Source: Ettlia oleoabundans
Lineage: Eukaryota > Chlorophyta > Chlorophyceae > Chlamydomonadales
NCBI GenBank assembly: GCA_019693395.1
Contig: JAAMXP010002274.1
Span: 3,625-53,362, forward strand
Length of the DNA: 49,738 bases
Direction: 5' to 3'
Every line of letters starts with the position of its first letter. Positions within the stretch are counted from its first letter, which is position 1. Under the pieces are notes generated by a model. That model made no database searches, was not told the DNA's origin, and worked only from the letters and a program-made list of their open reading frames with translations. This document shows positions 1 through 12,000 of this stretch, piece by piece. Both the position numbers and the translations under genes were made by a program.

Positions 1-3000
1 TTCTTCCCGTTGGAATGCAACACTGGGCAGTGGGGTCAGCGCGGCAGCAAGCCCTCACTAGAACAGCTGGCTGCGGATGTGGTGCAGGATGCTGGAGGTC
101 AGCGCGCTCTGCATGCACGTGACGGAAGAGAGAACAGCAACAACAATTATGCTGGTTAGGGCGTTCTTGTCAATCTGCTGTAACTATCACAGAAGGCCCA
201 ACTGGAGGTGCCGTGCAGCACATCATGTTGGACTGGCTGCTATGATAGCTGTTGAGTGCTTGCCATGCCTCAGCTGCGCGTCTGGAAATATGCTGACACC
301 AGTCACTCAGGGTGCAAACATTGGTAGACTTGCTAATTGTGCACTGAAATGCAACACCGCAATGAGTGGCAGCGCTAGACTGGTCCAGTCTGGAGGGCTT
401 GTCCGGGAAGAACGTGCCTGCAGCATGCTGATGTTGGCTTCATTGAGGCCCTGCAAGCTGATGGGAGCTGCCTGGAAGTTGGCCAGGTCGATGATGCTGG
501 ACAGCAGGCCGCCGGCCAGGTCTCTGCAAGGCATGCGTGATAAGGGCAATTTGAGTGGCAAGTGGGACAACACACAGGCAGGTTACCTGACAGGGAAGTA
601 CAGCCTAGAAGCAAACACATGGCAACATAAAGCAGCCACTAAATTAAGGATAGGTTGATGTAAGAATCCCCTGTGGTGCCTGTGGCGCCTGTCGCAGCAC
701 GCACATGGTGCTGGCCCACAAAATTACAGCAAAGATGTCAACAAACACCAGCAGCAGGTCCCCTACTGGTGGCGGCTATGTTACCTGGGGCGTGAGAAGG
801 GGTCCCCTTGGAAGCTGATCTGTGTGCGCAGGTTGTCCAAAGCCAGCAGCCGGATACGAATAGGCACATCTGCCGCCGCCACTGCACCGCCGCCACTTGC
901 TTCGCTGCTGGCCAGGACGCAATGCAGGCGTTGCACCAGCTGCTGTATGCTCCACACCAGGGTCTCGCTAATGGCAAGCTGCACCACCAAGGGCCATCTG
1001 CAAGGGGGACACAGAACAGGCGGGCCGGTAGGCGTGCAAGACATGAAACTGCTCCTGAGTGATATGTGTTGCAAACTGACGATATTGTCTTGCGCAACCG
1101 CATGTATGGCTGAGCAGCTCAGCAGCCTACATGGGTGGCTCAAGCATAACTCCCATCCTGTTCTGGAAAGAATGAAGGTTAGGGGACAACATGGCAAGCA
1201 GCCAGCGGCTCCTTGCCTGACCGCAACAAGAGGCATGTAGCTGCGACCTCGGGCCCCTCCCAGCACGCTGGTCCATGTGACCGCCAGCAGCGGCCTGACG
1301 GTGGCGGTGCCATAGCTGTCACCCTGCTGCTTTGCGGTTGCCAGCACCACCGGGAAGGGTGTACCTGCCAGCATATCGTCAAGCTGCAGCTGATGCACGC
1401 TGAACCGAAGGCTCCTGTAAGCTGCAGGCGGGAGCCCAAATGATGCGTAAGGGGCGCAGGCGTTTGAAACAAAGACAGCATGTGAGCAAGTGAACGACAG
1501 CAGTGCTTGAGGGAGGGGAGATTTGTTGACACAACCCCTGCCCTGGCCATTCCAGCCAGCAAAAGCCAGCATTTGGCAAGCACGGACTAGTTCCTGTTGC
1601 GTCTTACTTGAGGCCGGGTTGCTGCCCATAGCCAGGCTGGCCCGCAGATCCATGGCACTCAGCAGCACCAGCTCCCGGGTCTGGTGGTCTACGACCGACA
1701 GCTCCAAGCCAGGCAGCTGAAAAGTAAGGGAGATGTCGGAGTGGGAGGGCTGCAGCGACTTGGCGCCTGCAGGTAGGGAGCGGAAAGGGCCAGCTTAGCG
1801 ATCTACTACACCACCAAGTGGTGTGCGCATGCTAAGAAAACCCAACCAGCTCAGCCTGTTGCTGCCAAACTCAGTTAACAAGGGAACTCAGTTAAAATCT
1901 GAGACTGCACGCTATGGCAGGGAATCGTCCACAGAAAGGAATCACGCTCTCAATCCTTGCAGGGTCCTACTCAGCCCATTGCACCTTGAGTCAGAAGCGG
2001 CTCGTGGCCGGGCGCCACCAGCAGAGCGCGGTCAATACCGCCGCGGCCTAGCACACCGCTGCCCTCGCCAGCAATGGGCACCACGCCAGCTGGCCCCAGA
2101 GTTATCTGGACAACAACGAAAATGGGAACTGCTGGTAAACAACAACTGACTCACAACGGGATTGGGATGTTGCGCTGGGGATGATTTGGCATGAGCAGGA
2201 ATCAGGACATGCTCATCAAGCACCAAGGCTTAATCTTTGTGACCATGCCCGCACAAGCTTACGATGTCAGCTAACTGCGACACGTTTTCTGCCCCTCACC
2301 TGCTCCCAGTATTTCACTCGCACACTGCACTGATGTGGCGCCACCGACAGAGGCAGCGGGCGTGTGAGGGCAGGAGCCGCCGACTCGCCCTCCTGCTCCT
2401 CTGGGGCCTCCAATGCGTACAGCTGTCCTGCCCCTGAGGCTGCCGCCTCCTGCAGTTCTAGCTCCTGAGGCACGCCCACCACGCTGTACTCCCACACGTA
2501 GCCAGCCGCGCTGTAGGGGGCCAGGGTGTGGAAGGGAGCCGAGGGCACATGGGCCTGCGGGGAGGGGCACATCACACAGCGACATGAAGGAACAACCAGA
2601 ACGCCACAAGCATGGGCAAGAAACCCAAGGCATTGACAGCAAGCTCAGTCGAAACGCATGTATCCCATGCTCGGATTGCACTAGAATGGCAGCAAAACAG
2701 GAGCAGAGACAGCTTCCCGGCAACTGCGACCTGCCTACCTGGCGGTACTGCAGCGGGAAGTGCGTGCGATTTTCCAGAAGATACGGCGGCTCGCTGTGCA
2801 TGCTCTCCAGCACCACATGCATAGCGCCAGGGCCCCGCCGATGCACAGACAGCCGCAAGATAGCCACTGCTGTGGGCCAGCTGGATCCTCCGCCGCTGTG
2901 GCCGGCAGCCACGCCGCGGGTGGCGGCCGCCGCCAAGGCCGTCAGGTGTGCCGCGTCCTCTGCTTCGCTGCTCCGCTTCTGCCCCTCTTCCTTCTCCTCC

Positions 3001-6000
3001 ACCTGTTCTTCAGGCGTTAGCACCGGCACAATCACGTGCACCTGCGACTCCACATCCTCTTTGATAGGCACGGGGCGGCTCCACAGTGGCAGGGCATCTG
3101 CTGCTGCTGCCGCGGCGTATTCGGGTGGCGGCACGCAGCGGAAGGAGATGGTGTGTCCCGACAGCCCAGCTGACAGGTGCAGCGGCACAGATGAGGCGCC
3201 AGCCGGCACATCTGTCACAGCGCCACGCTCTTGCTGCTGGCGGAAGGACGAGGCTGCAGGGACAGATGTAGCGGGCATGCACGGATGTGAGCCGTGGGCT
3301 GAGACCGCAGGGGATAGGTCATTGAACAGCTGCCTACAAATATCGGGCCGTGTTCCCAGGGGCACAACACAATGCTGCTTGAGGCTGTTGAGATCCCGCC
3401 GCGTGACTCGCCCCCACATGATGGAAACGAGGTAGCACCCACCTGGCATCTGCACCAGAGGCGACGATCCAGAGAGCAGCAGCGAGGGCACTCGCTCCCA
3501 GCTGCTGGCAGTTGAGGAGAAGCTGTCACCCGCAAGGCTGGACTGGCCTGTATCAGTTTTGGCCAGCCAGGCAGAACTGATGGAACGCATGGAAGGGCGC
3601 ACTAGGAAGGAGCCTGCAAGTCGATGAAAGTGGCAAGGAAACAACCAGGCTGCTGTCATCAAACATGCAGCAAGCAACCCTTGCCAGGAGCGCTTATGGC
3701 GAAGGAAAGAGAGGTGGAGTGCAACGACTTGATTGGTGTTCAACTGCCACCAATGCAGCTGCACCGCAGTGTGCACCCACCTCCTGCTGCCTGTGGTGCA
3801 GCGTTGATGCCTCTGCTGGCCTGTGTGAAGCTACTGCCGCCCTCGGCCACTACGGCGCCTGTGGGGCGGCCTGCTGCGGGTGGCCTGGCACCCGAAGACG
3901 GCACCTCCAACTCCAGCCGGCTTTGCAGCAGCTGGAGGGGCACGGAGGTGCGGTTGCTGATCACCACATGAGGCTCCAAGCGCAGCGTCTGCGGAGAGAG
4001 GTTTACAGCCCAACAACTGGGCAGGCGAGCACTTGAGCGGGCACCAGGCTGGCACGCAGACGGTGCGATGAGCAGGAATTGAGTGGGGTAGGCACGCGGA
4101 CAACTAGGCCAGGTGATTTCAGGTGATTTCACACCTTGGTGAAAGGTTTGCAGTCCCACACCGGCAGCCCTCCTAGCTTACCTGCGACGTTCCAAACTCG
4201 GTCACCTCCAGGCGCACCACCACCTCATGCACCACCCCAAACTCCCGCACCAACGCCCGGATCAGCACTGGCCTTGCTGCCTGCAGCTCTCCCTCCTGCA
4301 AAGCAGGCTTGGTCATGGGCATAAGCTCAACCCACAGGGCAGAAGTGGCCTGTGTACGACGGTCAGCGGCCGCGCCAGACAAGCACACAAACTGCTGGCC
4401 AACCAGGCAAGGAACCAGGGAGTGCGTTGATGCAAATCAAGCGTGATAGCAGCTTAGCTGCACGACAGAAGCAGGACCAGAGCATGGCTGGCGTGCAGAT
4501 GCCAACCTGCTGCTGCTGCTGCTGGGCGTTGCCGCCGGCTGCTGCTGCCGCTGCCAGCTCGGCGGCGTCAAGTGCCAGCGCTGGAGTCCAACCGCTGCCA
4601 GCCACCCGCAGGCGCACACCATACTGCTGGCGGCGTTGCTGGCGCTGGCGCTGTGCCTGCTGCTCTGCAGCGCCGCCGCCACCACCCCCTAGGTTCTGCT
4701 GGGAGGCAGATGGCTGTGCCAGGTAGCTGGGCAGCGGGTAAGAAAGGAGTTCTAGGGAGGATGGCGCCACGAAGCGGCGGCCTCGATACTCCTCTCTCTG
4801 TAGCACAGGAGGCGGATGGCAGGGTAGAATGAGATGCAGCCTGGAGACAAACACCCAAAGATCAGCTGATACTGAGGCCAGCAACACAGGGCGTGGTGGT
4901 GCGATGACAAGTGCACACACACTGGCATGCATTGGGGAAAAGAGGACAGGAAGAAACGGCAGAGGCAGTTCTGACCTGCACAGGGTTGCCGTCATCCGTG
5001 TTGATAACCCTCAGGGATGCATCACCCCTGCATAGAGGTTAGCAACCCGAAGGATGACGGAATTCGTTATACAAACAGGGGACTGCCCCCCTTACTATTC
5101 CCAAAATCAACCCCATCGCTAAGATGCACGACGCTTTGGGCGCATTAAAGATTGCAAGCAGTGTTGATGCGTCAACCGTCGTTGCCGACAATACAACAGG
5201 GTGCTAGGATGGCAGCAGCCTGCAACCGCAGTGACAGCATCACCTGAAGCCTTCAGGCGTCTGGCGCTTAGTGGAGCGCTGGGAAGCTGAGGGACCCTCA
5301 ATGGGTACTATGACGGCATCCACAGCCAGGCTAGTGGCGTTGACCACCCACAGCGGGGACAGCAGAGCCACTGCAGCGCGTGGTTGGACGGTAAGTACGC
5401 AGGGATGAGGGAAAGTTGCAGAGGCTAACAATCACCTCACGTAGTGGACGAGTGCTGCTAACGAAATAACCGGCACCAGGATTGAACTCTTGTACAGAAG
5501 ATCGTATCGAGCACAAGGTTTTCAGAGCAGCCGGTTGTCTATCCCAGCTTACCTGAAAGCGGCACGCCCATGGCCACTGCTGCGCCAGGATCAAGCTCCT
5601 CCTGCAGGGCGTGCCATCGTTTGGAAGAAGGCGGCAGATTATGATGGCAGGCAGGATGGTGGAGAGGCAAGTTATACGTGTCGTGGATGGAGGGTGAAAC
5701 AGCACAGTGCAGTGACACGACATGCACGACATCCCACATGTCCCATGCCTGACCCGACCCAATTTCCATTGAGCCAGCAGCAGGCAGCAACTTTTGGGCC
5801 AGAGAACCGGCCTTTCACCATGCCATCCACCCCAGCTTTCACTGCCTGGCTGCCTGCCAGCCTCACACGTTACGGACCTCCAATCCAGCATCAATGTGCC
5901 CAGCTGGATTCCTGAGCAGGCCCCAGTCTGACAATTTCACGCCGATCAGCTCCCAATCATCATCAGCACCACCATTAACATCACTCGCCTTAGCATCCAG

Positions 6001-9000
6001 CAGCCACGTGCCCAGCTCGATTGTGCGGTGAACGAACACCTCCACAGGGACCGAAGCGTTGGGGCGCGCCAGGCGGAAGCGGTCTGGGAGCTGCTGCCGC
6101 CCCCGGCCACGACCTGCAGCGTGGAGGAGTGACAAGCAAAGCGTGCTGTTGTTGCAGGCAGCAAGCGCAACAGGCATGCCGTTGCTGTCAGATGTGCAAA
6201 TACCGCTTTTACCGCAGGCTGCAAATGCATGGCAGGTAGCAAGCAGCTCCTGCTGTGTTTGATGCTGCAAAGCTCTTGCTTTGCCGGATCCTTGTCTGCT
6301 TCATAAGCTTATGCAGCAAGAAACATGTCAAGCTTTACTGCGTTGAGCATCACATAGAACCCAACCAGCTTCAAATGCCAACCAAGAAGCTGCCAATGCC
6401 ACGCACTTGAGTACCCCTCGCTGAGCAGGGTGGGCGACGGCTCCAGCCACTCATATCCCTCGGGGTAGAAGCTGAAGCTTACCGCCTTGCGCATGTCGGC
6501 TGCAGCACATGGGTGGATGGAGGCGGGTGGGTGGATGTGTGGGTAGAGTGGTGGAAAGCGGGCAAGCCAAGAACCAAGCCAGGGGAAGGGAGAGAGAGGT
6601 TTCAGCAGTTGGAAGAAAATCGGCTAATCACCAATACTTGGGGCACACACAAGGGGTAACGGATGGGCATATGCATCACCCAAGCTGCACCTCACCTGTG
6701 TGGATGGCCACCATCTCCCCGCTGGCCACCTGCACAGTCTGCCTCCCTACCAAGTCCTTGGTATTGGGCTGCTGCTCCCACACCAGCAGGCTGCCTGCCA
6801 CGGGCAACTGGTTGGTCAGGCGCAGCGGTGCAGCAACCACAATTCGCCAATCTGCAGTGAACGGGACACCAGGAGATGCTCCAATGGGCACCATTGCGGT
6901 TGAATGGTTGATATCATACTACGATAAGACTACGATAAGGAAAATCAAGGCGGCAGCCACAGAAATTGCCAGCATGACCCTACATCAGGTTTCCCCCTAT
7001 TAAGCACATAGCTAACCACACAAGGTTCAATTGACTTGATCTTAACCCTCATCTGCTAGGCTTCCCCTGTCTTAGCAGGGCTGCAGCTCCTGACCACCAC
7101 CTCACTCACCTACAAGCGGCTTCACCTCTTTGCTGCCCGCCAGAATGTCGCTGTCAACAGACAGGCTGAACCACAGGTCGCTCACTTCCAGCTCGCTGGC
7201 ACAACCCATGGCTACAGCAGGGGCCAGCGAGAAAGGGAAGAGGACAGCAACTCACTGAAATCGGTTGGCTGGCTCGGCGTTTAAAGAGTGGCAAAGGTAT
7301 AAAGCAAGGAGGGTTGGTTGGGTGCAAGATCACGGGAGAACAGATAGGGAGGGTTAAGGCAATAATTGCACGTTGACGCCAATTCGTGCAACAGGAGGAT
7401 TGTGGTGAGCGAGAAAGATAGCGCTGCATTGCCGCCATGCAGCGGCAGGCTGAGTGTAAAAGCTAGGGCGCCCAGACGTGGCTCACGTGTGCTGTGTAGG
7501 GCTGGACAGCAGACCAGGCGGGTGAGCCCCTCGTTGAGGCTGTCTAGCGCCACTGTGTGCCAGCCATCAGAGGTGCCCCGGCTCCAGTCGTGGGCTGCCT
7601 GCAGCTCCTCTTGGTCCTGCTCTTGCTCTCCCCCCTCAGCCTCTGGAAGCTGCTCTTGGCCCTGCTGGGCCTCCTGTTGCTGCCCCTGTTGCGGCTGTGC
7701 ATCGCCCGCTGAGCCAGCCGTCGCCTCCCCATCATTGGTACTGGCTGCATGTGCTGCACCAGTCGGCAATATCGGCCGCAGCTGCAACTGCTTGCCGGGA
7801 GCGCTCCACCCCAGAGGCAGCGGCAGCGCTTCTCCAGGTGCAGCCCGCCCCAGCAGCTGCCGGTCCTTGATGATCACGTCTGACTCAGACTGCTGTTGCT
7901 GGTGGTGATGGCCACCACCCAGGGCTGAAGCCACTTTAGCAACGGCAGCGGAAGCTACCGGGAATGTGGGCTGGCGCCCGCCCACGTGGCGCCGCCGCCG
8001 CACCCAGCGCCGCCGTCGCACGTAGTCGCTGACCCCAGGCTTGTGAGACCCGGGCGGTGGAGGGAAGTGCAGGCGGGTGAAGTCTGCAGCAGGTTTTCAA
8101 GTAGCAGGCAGGACACATAGAACAGCAGACCAACGCTTCTGGTGCGCATTATGACAAGCAGCCATGTGCAAGACATCACCACTGCTTTGCCGAAGCCCTT
8201 CAGCTGGCAGAAGTTGACTGCGGGCCCCCTATCGCAGCCGGTTGGCCGGCTCATCCCGACCTGGGCCGTACGCCCAGCCTTCGGCATCGGTGGCTGGGCC
8301 GTGCTCAACCTGCCATCTGCTCTCCCACTCCCACCCCTCGGGTGGATCCACCTGCAGGCAACCCACACCACAGGCCATGAAACCATTACGCAACACAATA
8401 TAATGCCAAGCGCGTGTGTGGCACCACATGGCGGTCATTGCAGCAGCTGAATGCCCCAGCCCTCGTCCAGCGCGCCCAAGGATTTGCCCAGAAGCAAGCA
8501 CAAGCAAGAGCAATGGCACACACCCGCGGAAAGTTGTCTGCCTGCTGCAGCGCAAACTGGAAGCGGCGCGGGTCCTCCCGCGCCCGCAGGTTGGAGGCGC
8601 TCCATTGGCTGCCGCCACCCGGCAGGGTGCGAGCAAATCTCTCGTTCTCAAATATCTCTTCCTCGACTGAATCTGCGCTGAAAGTACCGCTGATGGAGCC
8701 TGCAGTGTAGCACAGCGGTAGTGGAAGGGGTGCCAGGGTGGCCTGTTTTCGTGCACATGCAAGGGTGAATGCATGGGAAGACCGGTGGGCATGCCAGCAT
8801 CAACATTTCAGGGGTGGTAACCCCTGTGATTGGACTTCACTTAGCAGCAGGCGCGTGACTCACCTGTCCGAGCCGCCACCATCTGCCAGTCTGCATCCTC
8901 CACATCCACCAGACATGCCTCCAGGGTGAGGTCTGTGCTGTTCACCAGCTGGCATGGCGCACGCAGCATCTCACGCCGCGTGCCCTGCACAGGCGTGAAC

Positions 9001-12000
9001 GGGGTAGGAAACGAAGGGGCTGTTTCCGCTGGGCAACGCTACAGGCAAAGATATTGTATACAGGGGAAGTCCCTGTTTGCTGTTAAAACAATATCCTGCG
9101 ACAGACTGAAACCTGTGGTGTTGCAGATGCACCTGGGCAAAAGGGCAATGAAAGAGCGACTGGCATGCCTAGTCTACACAAACTTGGATCTTACATTTGC
9201 CACACTTGATTCCACGACCACGCCCTCCTTGCCGATCTTGATGGGTATCAGGGAAGCAGGCCCGGCTGCAAAGGGGAGGGATGGAAACAGAATAACACGA
9301 GTACAAAAAGGCAGTGGATAGCCACATGTTTTGCTGTTGTCAGTAGCTGTGCCTGAAGCCGCCCCCTGCCATTTGCAACAACAGATAAGAATCCAATAAG
9401 CCTGGAAAAATGATGGCAGGGTCCCCAAATTCACGACGGGAGAAAGAGCTTGCAACGATAAATGGAGCCGACATGCACATAGCCTTGCCTGCTGTGCTGG
9501 CGCTTGCTGAGGTCTTGGCGGCTGCGGAGCTGGCGGCGGCCTTCTGCTGCCCAAACGCGGGGATGACTGCCCAGCAGCCGGGCTGCGAGCTGAGGGACAA
9601 CGCACGCTGACCTGCAGATAGCTCAGGGTGGGGCGCAGGTGTTACAAATGGTGCATACGACGCTCACCATCTGCCAGCTCTGTGGGTGTTCATTTTCACA
9701 GCCCCATATATGCATGAGAGCATTGGAAAGGTGCGGCGAGACAGACAGCAGCAGACCGACCCGCCGTTCCTTGCGCCCCCAGCGCAACACACTCACCGGC
9801 CGTGGACAGGTCAGCGCTCCAGCCCTCCTGACCAGGAACGGTACCGCTTGCCTTGGCAAAGTTGTACTGATTCTGTAGCATGTAGCTCAGCTTTAGGCTC
9901 ACGTTCACTTGCTGGCCTGTCTGACCGCCTGCATCCCAGTTTACTTCAGCGGTGTGCTCCTGGCGGTGCACCAGGGAGCGCACGGGCACAGCCAGGCGCC
10001 CAGTTCCCAGGCTGGCCCCACGCCCGCCCCTGGCTGACGCATCCCACACTTCGAGCACCAAAACCTGCTCTGCAGCCCCTGCAGTTCAGTTTGGGATTCA
10101 CTGATGATTTAGATGCGTCAGCGGTTTGCAAGGAACACTACGAAGAAAAGTCAAGAACACAGCAGCCCTGGCAACATCACAGCAGCATCCATCACAGAGT
10201 TATGGCACTGTGCAAGTCAGCATGATACTTGGCACTTTAACCCGCCCAGACCAAGTCCACTCTGCCCACCCACCTTTGCGCATTGGAAGTGCGAGAATAA
10301 GTCGTTCCTGCCAGGCCACCACGCCGCCAATGCTGAGCGGCAGCGCACGCGTCCTGACCGGCGCCCCCATGCCATCGCCACTGCGATCACAACCGCGGCT
10401 GATAGCACCTGGCGTGGTGGCAGCTGGAGCTCCCTCCAGGCGCACGCTGCAGTACAACTGTTGCCCCAGCTCACCATCGCTCCCTCCGCCATTACCGCTG
10501 CCATCTTTCCTAGCAGCGCTCTGGCCATTCCCTGATGCCGGCATTGTAGCTGTTGTAACTGTCTTGTTGGCACCAGCAAAGGTGCAGGAGGCCTGCTGGA
10601 TGTCAAGCAGCAGCAAGTCGTGTGGCAGCGCATCGGCGGTGATTACATCATGCTCCTCACGCGATGGGAAGCTGGGCAGCGGCTTGACCACTGGAATGGA
10701 GTCTCCCGGCGGCAGCTTGGCGAGCTCCCTGCAGCAAAGAGCAAAGTGGCAGGTCCAGGATAATGGCAATCTGCAAAGGTCACCACGCCACGGATGCTAT
10801 ATGGTGTCAGCCCATGGCATGTTGATGGCAGGAGGCCTGGCTTTGTCAAACCATTTGCAGACATGTTTTGAAGAGGCCGTTTTTTCACACATGTCGGCGC
10901 TTCATGTCAAGTGCTGACGGCAACGCCACCAGATGCAGTTCAACTCGCTCGGCATAGCTGGCCTTTTGCCCCTCCCTAACTGTTGGCTGGCGCCCATAAG
11001 TAACTTACAGCCTATCGCCGAAGTCAAGCTCCATGGCCGCTTCCACCCCTAGCCGATTGTCCACGACCACGTGCATGGCAGTGGCCTCCCCAGCAGCCAG
11101 CAGCGCACGCATGCCCCTGCGGCCGGGCCCACCCGCATGTAACTGCTGCCACTCTGCGCGGACAAGGCGGAGTTGCAAAGGCAAAACAAGCTTGCATGAG
11201 CACATAGCCGCGACACACCTAGATGGGCTGGGTGTTGTGATTCCAATGGCGAGAAAAAGGCTGAGGTTGGCCAACTGCCCCGCTTCTGCATGCCTCCATC
11301 CCTGCCTATCCGCCACCCACCCGAGTAGGCAGCCATGGCTGAGCTGAGTGCACTGAACGCCAGGGTGGCGTAGACGCAGTCGTTGCTGGTTTTCACGCTG
11401 ATGCTTACTCCCGGCTCAATGCCGCACGACATCTGCAGTGGGAATTGGCGGGAGGAGTGGCTGGCAGGCTTGCTAACTCAGCGGGAGGGTAGGCAAGTGA
11501 GAGACTGAACCAGCATATGTAGGCAGCATCAGGGCAAGAGGGCACCTGGATGACAGGCCTGCCAGCAGGCAAGTTTGCATGTGCACGTGAACCGCATACG
11601 GCTTACTACTTCCAACCAGCAAACATGCTCTCCAAAAACATTGAGCAGCACCTACCCGGGTTCCGTAATTGGCGGCACACTGCGCTATCACATCCCATGG
11701 TTCCAACACAGGTTCCCAGAACTTCACCGCCCCGTTGTAGCTCCAAACCCCCAGCTTGAAGCCGAGGTAGGCTTGCACCACCTGCTGGCTGGGGCCACGC
11801 ACACCCGCCTCCACTGCACACACGTGAGGCAGCCAAGGGACGCATTTCAACACGCTGATGTTGCGCAAAGAATGCGCATGCTTGCTATGTACTGCAGAGC
11901 CGAAGGCGCGAACAAGTGATGACAAGGACCTAGTGGCTAATCTTGTACACAAAGCGAGCTACAGTTTCAAGTTTGGGTCAAATTGCTGGATGCATACAAC

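Noticed and set aside
1985..2226. Separate small gene suggested by a minus-strand frame left of 2226
   Set aside because: The part 1985–2105 fits as a VPS13 exon with matching phases on both sides; the rest is intron.
2413..3435. 340-codon plus-strand open frame
   Set aside because: It lies antisense to VPS13 exons 2300–2554, 2739–3253 and introns between them. It begins at an ATG but resembles no family, and its content mirrors the GC-rich third positions of the real exons.
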